DNA of 64,000 bases from Fibrobacteria bacterium (GCA_015232855.1 JADFYW010000006.1:1-64000); one strand, 5' to 3'; positions 53,795-63,153 are shown, counted from the stretch's first letter. Numbers and translations are program-made. The notes: generated by a model from the letters alone, not told the origin.

Positions 53795-54349
53795 ATGGAT
53801 AACCAATTTCTGAAAATCATGAACACTATGAGTCGAAAAAATATCCTGATACTTGCTATGGGGATATTTCTCCTGAACTGTTCCCGGTATGAACAGATTG
53901 ATTTGTCTTTAAATACGAATCCGAACCTCCCCAGCGCAGAGTTGATATCATTTTATGCAGGCATTGGTACTGAAGAAATTCAACTTGGAATGTCGCAGTA
54001 TCAGGTTGATAGTACATTACAGGCGATGCAATGCGTTCCGGGAGATGAAAGTTATCAATGTCCGGATGTGGGTGAGTACCTGGTGTTTTATACTGATACC
54101 CGAAAAGTAAACATGATAACACTTTTTTCTAAGCGGTTTATTTCCAAAAAGGTAAGTGGCACAGACACTATCCCAGGAGTTGCTCCTATGGCAAAAGTAG
54201 AAGACATGAAAAAGATATATGGTGACTATCCCACTACTGACCCTGACGTTCCATTCATCTTTTTTTATTATGATTTGGGTATTGGTTTTATCACGGACCA
54301 GGAAAAAGAAGAGCGTATCGCAGCGGTGATTGCGTTAGAACCACAATAG
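53795..54349 (+). CDS. Hypothetical lipoprotein
   Basis: 184 residues; start at 53795 chosen for an upstream AAGG, with further in-frame ATGs at 53819 and 53828. The hydrophobic stretch ILILAMGIFLLNC ends in a lipobox Cys. The mature part includes IQLGMSQYQVDSTLQAMQC, a start like SmpA/OmlA-type lipoproteins (GM-x-x-x-x-V), and a short C-terminal helix. No confident family. Fourth gene of the LRR operon, nine bases after the barrel gene, so likely a partner at the outer membrane. Confidence 0.75.
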   Translation: MDNQFLKIMNTMSRKNILILAMGIFLLNCSRYEQIDLSLNTNPNLPSAELISFYAGIGTEEIQLGMSQYQVDSTLQAMQCVPGDESYQCPDVGEYLVFYTDTRKVNMITLFSKRFISKKVSGTDTIPGVAPMAKVEDMKKIYGDYPTTDPDVPFIFFYYDLGIGFITDQEKEERIAAVIALEPQ

Positions 54350-54357
54350 GATAACCT

Positions 54358-54813
54358 ATGAAAGTGCAGGATAAAATAACTATTAAAGCAGATAAAACTG
54401 CAATCTGGAAGGTCATTGCAAAACTATCCGCTTATGCTGATTGGAATCCTTTCTTAACATCTGTGGAGGGATGCTTTGAAGTGAACAGCCTTTTGCATAT
54501 TACGATATCCTCATCTAATGGAAGGCAGACCCGAAAACAAGCTGTTATCACCGGACTGGTTCCTGAGCGGTATTTTAGTCTCAGTATAACATCCCCATTT
54601 GGAAAATGGTTTTATGAATTAGAATATATCTTCCGTTTTGTAGTAAATGAAGAAGCTCATGATGAACCAGCAAATACCGTTGAAGTCATACATGAAGTAT
54701 TCTGTCATGGATTAAGCCTGCGTTGGCGTAAAAACAAGTTTAAGCAATTTTTTCTTCGGGGCCTGGGACAAGTAAATACCGCACTGAAAGACAAAACCAC
54801 CACTTCGGGATAA
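54358..54813 (+). CDS. SRPBCC-superfamily protein
   Basis: 151 residues. The pattern VQDKITIKADKTAIWKVIAKLSAYADWNPF is the N-terminus of a START/Bet v1-like (SRPBCC, polyketide cyclase-like) ligand-binding fold, and the long C-terminal helix (WRKNKFKQFFLRGLGQVNTALKDK) closes the cavity. These cytoplasmic proteins bind hydrophobic ligands; the ligand is unknown. Eight bases after the lipoprotein gene. No signal peptide, which is odd in an envelope operon. Confidence 0.85.
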   Translation: MKVQDKITIKADKTAIWKVIAKLSAYADWNPFLTSVEGCFEVNSLLHITISSSNGRQTRKQAVITGLVPERYFSLSITSPFGKWFYELEYIFRFVVNEEAHDEPANTVEVIHEVFCHGLSLRWRKNKFKQFFLRGLGQVNTALKDKTTTSG

Positions 54814-54931
54814 CCCTGTTTTCTTCATAAAAACTTTAATTTGCCGCATATCCTGCAGATTTTTAACTTAGACGTATAATAATGTGTTTAGTAGCCGTGT
54901 ATTTTAAGAATCCGGCTGAAACCGGGAAACT

Positions 54932-56209
54932 ATGTCAGCATCAAAGAAAAGAAATTTTGGCACCGTAGAGAAAACCTTTCGTGCCTTGTTACGGGAAATC
55001 GTTGTCCCCATATGTATGGCCCTTATTGTCATTCAATTTGTAATACAGGCCTTTAAAATTCCTACGGGATCTATGCAGGATTCTTTATTAATTGGTGATT
55101 TTCTTTTAGGTTTAAAGTTTGTTTATGGTGCGCCAGTCCCCTTTTCCAACAAGAAACTCCCCGCTCTCACAGAGCCTGAACCTGGGGATGTGCTTATTTT
55201 TCGTTACCCGGGCGAGCCTGAATATCCCGAATACAATCCGGAAAGGTATAACTTTGTAGCAAACTTATTTCTTTTCGGAAACCTTTACTGGGACAAAAAC
55301 CCTAAAAAAGGCCAGGGCCATATGGTATGGCATGCTCCAAAAGATTTTATTAAGCGTTGTGTAGCGAAAAGCGGCCAGACCATTAAAGTAAAAAACAAAT
55401 CTCTTTATATTAATGGAGAAGAAAGTCCACTTCCTCCCCACGGGAAATTCATGTCTAACAGGCGTTATGCGCCTATGCGGGATTCCCTTGACTTTCATCT
55501 CCCGGCTCCAGGAACTACATACCGTTTTGATACCCTTGGCCTCACCCAGGCAGCATGGATTCGCTCTTTAGCATTACAAGAAAATCCAGATAGCAAAGTT
55601 TCTCTTCACCTGGATTTGTATATCGACAGTTCACTTTCTAATTACGAAGTTTTGCCCGAACTTTTTTTACCCTATAATGAAGCCAGTAACAATATTCTCG
55701 GCATGATGGGACTTAAGGGCGCAGTGAGTATGAAATGGTCCACACCCACCTTTCGCGCAGAATCAGTACCTTTTCAGGCTATACAGAATGTCGCCAAAAC
55801 CGGTTTCATCAGGGGCCAGGATCTTCGCCATTTCTTTGGTGGCAAACAGCAGTCCTATCATTATTTCTTCGGACATTTCCTCGATATGTTAAAATACACT
55901 ATCACCGACTACGCCCGTTTTCAGGGTAAACAAGTGAATATTGTCCCCTCTCTTATAATTGATGGTAAAAAGATGAATGAATACACCACGAAGAAGAAAT
56001 GTTACTTTATGATGGGTGACAACCGTGATAATTCTTCTGACAGCCGTTTCTGGGGTCTCTTATCAGAAAATAATGTAAAGGCCAAAGCCTACATTATATA
56101 CCTCTCCCTTGAAAATGAGGATGATGCGGTAAAACTCTATAACCCCATTACCTGGGTGTTTTTCCCACTCCGTGTACGTTGGTCACGAGTGGGTAAGTTA
56201 ATAGAATAA
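54932..56209 (+). CDS. lepB: Signal peptidase I, enlarged
   Basis: 425 residues against about 320 in Escherichia coli. Cleaves signal peptides at the inner membrane. One N-terminal membrane anchor (IVVPICMALIVIQFVIQAF) leads to the catalytic Ser47 (IPTGSMQDSL) and general base Lys141 (DFIKRCVAKSG). Box E is complete at MGDNRDNSSDSRFWG (Asp363). Between Lys141 and box E lies an insertion of about 100-150 residues, rich in loops (PAPGTTYRFDTLGLTQ; GGKQQSYHYFFGHFLDML), like that seen in Bacteroidota LepB. Ribosome site GGGAAA. The gap to the LRR operon is 118 bases. Confidence 0.93.
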   Translation: MSASKKRNFGTVEKTFRALLREIVVPICMALIVIQFVIQAFKIPTGSMQDSLLIGDFLLGLKFVYGAPVPFSNKKLPALTEPEPGDVLIFRYPGEPEYPEYNPERYNFVANLFLFGNLYWDKNPKKGQGHMVWHAPKDFIKRCVAKSGQTIKVKNKSLYINGEESPLPPHGKFMSNRRYAPMRDSLDFHLPAPGTTYRFDTLGLTQAAWIRSLALQENPDSKVSLHLDLYIDSSLSNYEVLPELFLPYNEASNNILGMMGLKGAVSMKWSTPTFRAESVPFQAIQNVAKTGFIRGQDLRHFFGGKQQSYHYFFGHFLDMLKYTITDYARFQGKQVNIVPSLIIDGKKMNEYTTKKKCYFMMGDNRDNSSDSRFWGLLSENNVKAKAYIIYLSLENEDDAVKLYNPITWVFFPLRVRWSRVGKLIE

Positions 56210-56270
56210 ACCACTATGCACTGAAAGAGCAAAGTTTTAACTAGTTCTCGCATTCAGAAATAACAAAAAC

Positions 56271-56314
56271 TCACCGCAAAGGCGCAGAGAACGCAAAGAA
56301 CTCGCAAAGAAGAA
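56271..56314. repeat. CGCAAAG-type repeat, single arm
   Basis: ACCGCAAAGGCGCAGAG followed by two more GCAAAG units; related to both ends of the 48111-48260 element. Confidence 0.55.
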
Positions 56315-56416
56315 GGAAATGATAAAAATATATGCCTAATGTGCTTTGTGCATAGACCTATACATAATCTTCTCTAGTCATAATTTCCTGATATTAAGCA
56401 AAAGGCAGAAACCGTT

Positions 56417-57265
56417 GTGAAAAAACTCTATATATCAGACCTGGACGGAACACTCCTTACTTCAAAAACAACCCTGAGTAAGAAAAGCAGGGAGGGCCTG
56501 CAGGAACTGCTTGCAGAAGGTATGCCTTTTACGGTGAACACTCTGAGAAGCCTTATGAGTATCAAACCTTTGTTATCCGGGCTCCCGCTTACCATACCCG
56601 TAATTGGGCTTAATGGAGCTCTTATTCTTGATTATGCAACCGGAGAAAAATTACGGATATTTGATATTGATCAGACAAAACAAGAAGAGTTAGCCGTGTT
56701 TTTTGAGAATCAGAAATTATACCCAAGTTATTTTTCTCTTGATGGAGATGAGAAGCTCTCTTTTGGAAAACTCGCAAACGCTGGTATCGAAAGTAGCTAC
56801 CGGGAACGTATCCAGGCTAAGGACAAGCGCCTTTGCCGATATACATCCCCCCATGAAGTTGTGGGAGGCTCCTGGATTGGGATAACCGTAATTGACGTTC
56901 CCCACAAGATAAGAGACGCTGCCGAAGAACTTAATTCCCGCTTTGGTGCATATATCAATACCAGTGTAACCGAATCCCTTGAAACGCCCCCGGGCTATCT
57001 TTGGCTCACCGTCAGCTCCGTTCGGGCTTCAAAAAAATTTGCGATAGAGGCTCTTAAAAAGGATTTCGGGTATAAAGACTATACCATTGTGGCTTTTGGC
57101 GATCAGCCAAGCGATATTCCCATGTTTGAAGCTTCAGATATTTCTATTGCGGTCGAAAACGCACATCCGGCAGTTAAAGAATGCGCTGATAAGATAATTG
57201 GGCACCATAATGATGACGCGGTAATCAAATATCTTAAGGCTGATTGGAAAAGACAGAGCCGGTAA
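56417..57265 (+). CDS. Cof-type HAD hydrolase
   Basis: 282 residues starting at GTG, since the family begins right there (KKLYISDLDGTLLT, with nucleophile Asp8 and acid Asp10). Motif II is NTLRS, and motif III/IV lies in the C-terminal FGDQPSDIPMFEASDISIAVENA. The central cap is of the C2B type. Such enzymes dephosphorylate sugar phosphates or flavin/pyridoxal phosphates; substrate not predictable. A terminator follows, so the gene is transcribed alone. Confidence 0.92.
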   Translation: MKKLYISDLDGTLLTSKTTLSKKSREGLQELLAEGMPFTVNTLRSLMSIKPLLSGLPLTIPVIGLNGALILDYATGEKLRIFDIDQTKQEELAVFFENQKLYPSYFSLDGDEKLSFGKLANAGIESSYRERIQAKDKRLCRYTSPHEVVGGSWIGITVIDVPHKIRDAAEELNSRFGAYINTSVTESLETPPGYLWLTVSSVRASKKFAIEALKKDFGYKDYTIVAFGDQPSDIPMFEASDISIAVENAHPAVKECADKIIGHHNDDAVIKYLKADWKRQSR

Positions 57266-57318
57266 AATTTCAGCACTAAAAAAGAGGGTAATTTCCTACA
57301 AAAGACCAATTTGTGTTT

Positions 57319-57355
57319 AAAAATACCGATTTCCCCTTGCTATATCGGTATTTTT
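57319..57355 (+). terminator. Terminator after Cof-type HAD gene
   Basis: AAAATACCGAT and ATCGGTATTTT form an 11-base stem around a 12- to 13-base loop, ending in a T-run. Confidence 0.75.
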
Positions 57356-57440
57356 CAGTAGATTCTGGTTTGGGAGGGTTAACGTAATGGATGGGCTCAC
57401 GGTCCGCAATCCATTCTTCATTATTGACCTTGGGGGTTAA

Positions 57441-58700
57441 ATGTATAAGTATTTGTTGATATCAGTTTTAACTGTTTGTGTTTTGGCGTGGCAGCTTAGT
57501 GCTGGTCCGCTCACATTGGGCGAAGAAATAGATTTGGTAAAAGGCACACAACCCATGTGCGTTCTCGATAAAGACAACAACCTGCATGTGGTTTTTGTGG
57601 ATGGGGGTGTCAAATATATGATGGTCGCTCCTGAGGGAGATATGTCTGATGCATTTACCTTGTCTACTGAGGGCGATAACCCTTATATGACCGTTGATGT
57701 AAAGGGTAATATCCATGTTGTCTGGGATACCAGCAAAAAATCTTTTTATCGTAAACGGGCTGATAGTACCTGGGAAGCAACGATTGAATTGCCAACTCCC
57801 CGGAGTGACAGACACTGGTTTGCCCAGGTTGCAGCAGACAAAGATGGCGTGGCCTTTTGGTCACTTTGGGGTATTGACGGTGGTAGCAAAGCAAACGCCT
57901 CTTATTTTGGATGGATAGACGGCACACAAGCAAAAGACTTACACAACAGTGGAGAGAACCGTCCACCAAGTCTGTTGGGTCCCACAAGCCGTGATTCTGG
58001 TGATGGTAATGTGTACGCCTTTCCAGGTAATGGTCAACCCGCTATTAAAATCATGACAACAACTGGCCTAAGCGAATACAAGGCAATGGATTTGTTTAAT
58101 ACCAAGACCGGAGAAGGGTATTGCCCTTTTTGGGTTAGTAATAAACCAGCCATTGTTTTTAATGATATCGATGGCTCATCGGTGTTTAGTATCACCTATA
58201 ATTTCCTGCCTGACAATCAAGGCTATGAGTTAAAAGGGAGCATCAGCGAACATCATGGATTTCCCCGGGGAGCATGGGACGCCTCTAATGATATCGTGTA
58301 CGCTCTTTGGCAAGAAGGTGGAACGGGATACTATACTACGTTTGACTATGGAACCAAACAAGTCTCCGAAATTAAAAACCTGGGAACAGTTACCGCAGCG
58401 GCCAGGGGTTGTGGAGCAGGTGGTATAGCTTATACCGGTAATGGTGGCGTATACATCGTATATTCCAAATCCGACAATTTAAAACGCTTAACGCTTGGTG
58501 ATTTTGACTCAATTACCTCTACAAACTACCATAATCCTGTATTTGAATCTGCTGCAAAATCAAATCAAATGCGTATTTACGGACTCGACGGAAAGCTCCT
58601 TATGAATACCGATTTATACCGCAAGTTTTATTCGGAAGACGCCAGAGGAACAAGCCGGATTACTGAGGGAAACAGAAAGTATATCCTTATTTACGAATAG
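57441..58700 (+). CDS. Secreted beta-propeller-like protein with sorting-type tail
   Basis: 419 residues with a signal peptide (LLISVLTVCVLAWQLSAG). Repeats of the type D-x-x-x-N-x-H-V-V (DKDNNLHVVFVDGG; DVKGNIHVVWDTSK; GGVYIVYSK) point to a propeller of four-stranded blades like sialidase/BNR proteins, though no Asp-box is clear. The last ~45 residues (RIYGLDGKLLMN, then RKYILIYE) are a sorting-type tail. No enzymatic residues recognised. Its 3' end overlaps the convergent peptidase gene by 10 bases. Likely a secreted binding protein. Confidence 0.7.
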   Translation: MYKYLLISVLTVCVLAWQLSAGPLTLGEEIDLVKGTQPMCVLDKDNNLHVVFVDGGVKYMMVAPEGDMSDAFTLSTEGDNPYMTVDVKGNIHVVWDTSKKSFYRKRADSTWEATIELPTPRSDRHWFAQVAADKDGVAFWSLWGIDGGSKANASYFGWIDGTQAKDLHNSGENRPPSLLGPTSRDSGDGNVYAFPGNGQPAIKIMTTTGLSEYKAMDLFNTKTGEGYCPFWVSNKPAIVFNDIDGSSVFSITYNFLPDNQGYELKGSISEHHGFPRGAWDASNDIVYALWQEGGTGYYTTFDYGTKQVSEIKNLGTVTAAARGCGAGGIAYTGNGGVYIVYSKSDNLKRLTLGDFDSITSTNYHNPVFESAAKSNQMRIYGLDGKLLMNTDLYRKFYSEDARGTSRITEGNRKYILIYE

Positions 58701-59731
58701 CCCGTTTTTTTCAGCTGCCGGATACCTGCGATAATCATACCCCATTGCAGTTCCATCTGGTGGCTGACAGGCATAGGCTTCAGTTTTAAATTTTTCATAG
58801 CGGATGCTAACTGTAGCCGTTTTTCTTCTGTCCGGGCCATTACCTGCCAGCGGGTAATTTCCTTTTTCCACATCTCTCCCACCGGGTCCGGAGGTCCGAG
58901 ACATTCTCCAACCCCAGGCGTGATAAATAGCGGCATCTCAGACACCAGGGTTAAAGGGTTTCCTCCCAAAGAGCGAATAACTTCCATGGAAGAAGGCCTG
59001 AATAAAGCAGCAGTTTTTTTATCACCTTTCCCGAGAAAATATTTTTTCATTTCACCAGAATCAGGACGTGTACAAAAGCCTCTGCCCAGCCTGCGGAACC
59101 CCTTATCACCCTGCCGTTCCACATCGTGGGGTAAATAACCAAGCTGTTCCCAGTTTCGCCTACATTCTTCCATAAACACATCACAATCATGTTCCCAGGC
59201 AGGCTCAATAAGGTGCCATGGTCCAGCAGCAAAGCCCATGCCATGAAGAGATACATGCAGATGAAAGGGGGTATTACTTTCTGTTTGCCACCAGTGAGAA
59301 ATTGTCCAATTCTCCGGTCGTGCTCCCGAGTCATGGTCATCTACGGGAAACCCGAACTCAACATCTTCTCCAGGTTTCTCACGCACCACATATTGCAAAT
59401 ATTTTACCGGATCATAACTCTCGCTCTCAGGTAGAATCCATTGGCTATTGTTTATTTCTCCATCAGGATTTGCATGGGGAACTATCCACCAGGAGAAATT
59501 CCTTAAAAGTTGATTAGTCTCCGTTAGACTACTAAAATAGCAAACCAATTTCCGTAAAAAGGCAGGGCCAACGGGTTCATCAGCATGACAGCCACCAATA
59601 AGGCTTATTTTAAAATCCCCACTCCCAAACCGATATCCCTCTATTTCCCGCCCTTCCCGGGAAGTCCCCAAAACAGAAGGAATAACAGGACTTGCCTCAA
59701 TAGAAATGATTTCTTTTGCCAGATGGTGCAT
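58691..59731 (-). CDS. M14-family zinc carboxypeptidase
   Basis: 346 residues, no signal peptide, so cytoplasmic. Zinc ligands are His49-x2-Glu52 (GGCHADEPVG), with a third His in the LHVSLHGMGF segment. The region after WWIVPHANPDG matches the M14 substrate pocket, and SEMP near 285 could supply the catalytic Glu. The sequence resembles the M14 subgroup of succinylglutamate/peptidoglycan-tripeptide amidases. Substrate unknown. Convergent overlap with the 57441 gene. Confidence 0.85.
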   Translation of the reverse strand: MHHLAKEIISIEASPVIPSVLGTSREGREIEGYRFGSGDFKISLIGGCHADEPVGPAFLRKLVCYFSSLTETNQLLRNFSWWIVPHANPDGEINNSQWILPESESYDPVKYLQYVVREKPGEDVEFGFPVDDHDSGARPENWTISHWWQTESNTPFHLHVSLHGMGFAAGPWHLIEPAWEHDCDVFMEECRRNWEQLGYLPHDVERQGDKGFRRLGRGFCTRPDSGEMKKYFLGKGDKKTAALFRPSSMEVIRSLGGNPLTLVSEMPLFITPGVGECLGPPDPVGEMWKKEITRWQVMARTEEKRLQLASAMKNLKLKPMPVSHQMELQWGMIIAGIRQLKKTGYS

Positions 59732-59900
59732 AATTTTAAATTACCATTTCTCTCATTTATTAAAACTATATTTTGAATTGTATCAAATCTACCACAGACA
59801 GGAAGTGATATTGGTTAACTATACGCTATTAATATATACTATCACGCAAAATAAAACATATTTCTAAAACCAATTAATCCTCAAGCTAACAAAGGAGAAT

Positions 59901-60416
59901 ATGATGATAAAGAAATGGATTAAAGGCTCACTAACCGGCTTACTTGCCGCAGCAGTACTTTTCGGATGCTACGGAAAGTTTCCTCTTACCCGAAAAGTAT
60001 ATGAAATGAACGGTTCTATTCAGAATAAGTTTGCAAAATCAGCTTTAACCTGGGTACTTATTATTGTTCAAGTATATTCAGTATTAGGCTTGGTGGATTT
60101 CGCAATTCTTAATGTTATTGAATTCTGGACCGGTTCAAACCCTCTCGCTATGGAAGAAGGCCAGGTAGAAGAGCAAATCGTTGAAAAAGATGGAAAGCAA
60201 TATAAAATAACCGCAACAAAAAATCGTTTAGATATTGAGAGTCTTAACCAAAGTGAAGCAACTCAAATAAGCATGCGATATAACGAAGAAAAAAAATCCT
60301 GGTTTGTACAAACTCAAGATGGAACCTTTAAGGTGGCTGAGCTTGAAGATAATAACGTTTTAAGTCTTTTGGCTCCTGATGGACAACTCATAGAAAGAAC
60401 TTCGGTAACACAATAA
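59901..60416 (+). CDS. DUF3332 lipoprotein
   Basis: 171 residues. Signal peptide with lipobox LFGC (Cys23), then CYGKFPLTRKVYEMNGSI, VLGLVDFAILNVIEFWTGSNPL and an acidic tail, which is the DUF3332 pattern. A membrane-like helix (LTWVLIIVQVYSVLGLVDF) follows, so it may be anchored twice. Function unknown. Ribosome site AAAGGAGA. A strong terminator follows. Confidence 0.9.
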   Translation: MMIKKWIKGSLTGLLAAAVLFGCYGKFPLTRKVYEMNGSIQNKFAKSALTWVLIIVQVYSVLGLVDFAILNVIEFWTGSNPLAMEEGQVEEQIVEKDGKQYKITATKNRLDIESLNQSEATQISMRYNEEKKSWFVQTQDGTFKVAELEDNNVLSLLAPDGQLIERTSVTQ

Positions 60417-60431
60417 CTCTTTCATTCTGCA

Positions 60432-60463
60432 AAAAAACAGGGCCCTCATTGGCCCTGTTTTTA
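60432..60463 (+). terminator. Terminator after DUF3332 gene
   Basis: ACAGGGCC and GGCCCTGT form a perfect 8-base stem with loop CTCATT, flanked by A- and T-runs, so it may work in both directions. Confidence 0.9.
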
Positions 60464-60536
60464 TTTTCCCCCAAACTGTTTTTGCAACTACGTTCATGAT
60501 TGTTATCTTATTTCTCTAAAAGGATGGAGGGATGCA

Positions 60537-61457
60537 TTGAAAGATATATTAGTTAAGACCCGGTTTTTTTCATCCGTGACCTACTCAAGTGTAATCTTTT
60601 ACGCTATTTCCCTTATTTTTCTTTTCTCCTGTTCCCAGAAAAAGGCTGAACACTCACCTATGGTTTTTACCAGTGTGTTGCCACACAAATTTATAATTGA
60701 AAAAATAGCAGGGGATAACTTTTCTGCTCAAGTGTTAATTGGTGAGGGCCAGACTGCCCATCACTTTTCTCCCACCCCTGGGCAAGTTGCGAGATTATCC
60801 GAAGCGGTTTTATTCTTTCGGACCGGGGTTGAGTTCGAAGAAGCCATAATACCCAAAATCAAAAAGACCGTTAAAGGGCTTTCAATTATCGACCTGCGCA
60901 AAAACATAAGTTTACTTCAACATGAAGAAGAGGAAGAGAATGAGCATGACCATGGCCACGCTGAAAGCGAATATGATCCTCACATTTGGCTTTCTCCGGT
61001 ATTAATGAAACAACAGGCCCGGGTTATTACAACGGCATTACAAAAGATTGACCCGGATCAACATGCCCTTTATGAAAAAAATCTCAGTTCTTTACAGTCT
61101 GAGTTAGATAGTTTACATACCATGCTCACCCATGTTTTGGGCCCCTTTAAGGGAGAGACCTTTTTTGTTTTTCACCCCGCCTTTGGGTACTTTGCCCGGG
61201 AATACACCCTCGTACAAAAAGCCGTGGAGGCGGGTGGGAAAGAACCCAGCGCCAAGGCTCTGACCCAGTTGATTGAGGCGGTTAAAAAAGAACAAGTAAA
61301 AGTAATTTTTGTACAACCGCAATATTCCCGAAAAAGCGCTGAAATTATTGCTCAGTTAACCGGCTGTATTGTAGTTCCTATAAACCCAATGCCAGCTGAT
61401 TATATACAGGAAATGAAACAACTAGGCGAAATCGTTAGACAAAGTCTTTCTTTATGA
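60537..61457 (+). CDS. znuA: Zinc ABC transporter substrate-binding protein
   Basis: 306 residues from a TTG start with GGAGG six bases ahead. The lipobox SC in IFLFSCSQKK suggests a lipoprotein. ZnuA features: VFTSVLPHKFIIEKIAGD, the first metal His in TAHHFSPTPGQ, the His/Glu-rich loop HEEEEENEHDHGH (about 122-136), then YDPHIWLSP and FFVFHPAFGYFAREY. The acidic-histidine loop favours zinc over manganese. Starts the znuA-znuC-znuB operon; no Zur box is evident. Confidence 0.92.
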   Translation: MKDILVKTRFFSSVTYSSVIFYAISLIFLFSCSQKKAEHSPMVFTSVLPHKFIIEKIAGDNFSAQVLIGEGQTAHHFSPTPGQVARLSEAVLFFRTGVEFEEAIIPKIKKTVKGLSIIDLRKNISLLQHEEEEENEHDHGHAESEYDPHIWLSPVLMKQQARVITTALQKIDPDQHALYEKNLSSLQSELDSLHTMLTHVLGPFKGETFFVFHPAFGYFAREYTLVQKAVEAGGKEPSAKALTQLIEAVKKEQVKVIFVQPQYSRKSAEIIAQLTGCIVVPINPMPADYIQEMKQLGEIVRQSLSL

Positions 61458-62266
61458 CTGACACCAGTAATGTTGTTTCTTTTCGTGATGTCTGTTTTTC
61501 ATACGGAGAACGGGAGGCCTTGCATAACGTTTCTTTTGATGTGGTGCCCAATAGTTTTATGGGTATCGTGGGACCAAATGGAGGCGGAAAGACAACACTC
61601 TTACGCCTCATACTCGGCCTTGAGAAACCTGACCGGGGCGAAGTTCTCCTTTTAAACGGCAGCCCTGTAAAAACCCGAAACCAGGTGGGGTATGTAAATC
61701 AACAACTTGATTTCGATGTTGCATTTCCCGTCACGGTACAAGATGTTGTACTCATGGGACTTTCCGGGAAACGAAGCTGGGGAGCCTATTCCAAAAAAGA
61801 TAAAATCACTGCCATGCAAAAACTGGAACTGGCCGGCCTGGACGAAAACGCAGAGAGGCCTTTTTCACAGTTATCAGGAGGGCAAAAAAAACGAGTATTA
61901 ATAGCCCAGGCCCTGGTAGAAGAACCATCCCTCCTACTCCTGGATGAACCTACAGCCAATATCGATATGGAAGGTGAACGGGCCATACATACTTTACTGA
62001 GAGAACTTAAAAACCGAATGACGGTGGTCACCGTATCCCATAATGTAAATACGGTGATAAATACTGTAACTCATGTACTCTGTGTAAATGTTGGAGCGCA
62101 TATGAGCCCTATTGAAGACCTGCATCCTGAGACTATTCAAAAGGCCTATGGAGGAGAAATAGCTCTGCTTCACCATCAGCATAACTGTACTATTTTTGAT
62201 CGTTCTCACAGCCATCAGATACCCCATAAGGCAGAACCAAACGCAGAAAAGGACATCCGGGAATGA
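61454..62266 (+). CDS. znuC: Zinc ABC transporter ATP-binding protein
   Basis: 270 residues. Walker A GPNGGGKTT, signature LSGGQKKRV, Walker B LLLLDEPTANID and the switch His (VTVSHNV). Overlaps znuA (ATGA). The end is His-rich (HHQHNCTIFDRSHSHQ), as in some zinc ATPase subunits. Powers import through ZnuB. Confidence 0.93.
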   Translation: MTDTSNVVSFRDVCFSYGEREALHNVSFDVVPNSFMGIVGPNGGGKTTLLRLILGLEKPDRGEVLLLNGSPVKTRNQVGYVNQQLDFDVAFPVTVQDVVLMGLSGKRSWGAYSKKDKITAMQKLELAGLDENAERPFSQLSGGQKKRVLIAQALVEEPSLLLLDEPTANIDMEGERAIHTLLRELKNRMTVVTVSHNVNTVINTVTHVLCVNVGAHMSPIEDLHPETIQKAYGGEIALLHHQHNCTIFDRSHSHQIPHKAEPNAEKDIRE

Positions 62267-63102
62267 TCCAGTTTTTTACTGATTTGCCCGCGTATTCATT
62301 TTTACAAGCAGCGCTTCTGGCGGGTTTTTTGGCCTCTCTTCCCGCAGGAGTAGTGGGAAGTCTTATTGTGGTGCGCCGCTCCAGCTACATTGCAGGAGCG
62401 ATTTCGCATTGTGTACTGGGCGGCATGGGAGCAGCTCGTTATTTTCAAGTTGTGTATGGTCTTGAATGGATGACTCCCCTGGCAGGAGCTGTTGTCGCGT
62501 CTCTGGTTGGGGCTACCATTATCGGGTTGGCCACGATATACATGAAGGAGCGGGCCGACTCGGTCATGAGTATTGTGTGGGCAGTGGGCATGGCTCTCGG
62601 TATAAGCTTTGTGATGAAAACACCGGGATACGGACAAGATCTCATGAGCTATCTTTTTGGCAATATATTAATGGTCTCCGGTACCGATTTATTATTAATG
62701 GCAATCCTTGATATTATCATACTGGTGTTGACACTGCTTTTTTATAACCGGATTCTGGCCATCTGTTTTAATGAAGAAGCAGCCAGAGTGAGGGGTGTCC
62801 CAGTGGGATTTTATACCATGCTCATGTTTATGCTTATTGCCCTTACAACAGTATTATTGGTTCAGGTGGTTGGCATTGTATTAGTCATTGCCCTCTTGAG
62901 CATCCCCGCCGCAACGATTGCCCCTTTTACCCGGAAACTTTCGTTTATGATGATTGGAGCTACTATCCTCTGCTTCATCCTTATTTTTGCGGGACTCGTT
63001 ATTAGCTACAGCCCGGAATTACCTGCAGGAGCCACTATAATCGAGCTAGCCGGAGCCACCTATCTGGTATCGCTTTTCTTCCGCAAATGGAAGAGAAAAT
63101 AA
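62263..63102 (+). CDS. znuB: Zinc ABC transporter permease
   Basis: 279 residues with about eight membrane segments. Family features are FLASLPAGVVGSLIVVRRSSYIAGAISHCVLGG near the N-terminus and LLVQVVGIVLVIALLSIPAATI. Overlaps znuC by four bases. A terminator lies just after it. Confidence 0.93.
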   Translation: MIQFFTDLPAYSFLQAALLAGFLASLPAGVVGSLIVVRRSSYIAGAISHCVLGGMGAARYFQVVYGLEWMTPLAGAVVASLVGATIIGLATIYMKERADSVMSIVWAVGMALGISFVMKTPGYGQDLMSYLFGNILMVSGTDLLLMAILDIIILVLTLLFYNRILAICFNEEAARVRGVPVGFYTMLMFMLIALTTVLLVQVVGIVLVIALLSIPAATIAPFTRKLSFMMIGATILCFILIFAGLVISYSPELPAGATIIELAGATYLVSLFFRKWKRK

Positions 63103-63112
63103 AGTTGGTTAA

Positions 63113-63153
63113 AAATTCGGAAAGTCTTCTACTCCGGATTTGCCATTTTTTTT
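63113..63153 (+). terminator. Terminator after znuB
   Basis: AAATTCGGA and TCCGGATTT form a 9-base stem with one wobble pair, an 11-base loop and a downstream T-run. Confidence 0.7.

Noticed and set aside
60420..60536. Zur box upstream of znuA
   Set aside because: No palindrome of the expected form is present; the region holds only the preceding terminator and a ribosome site.
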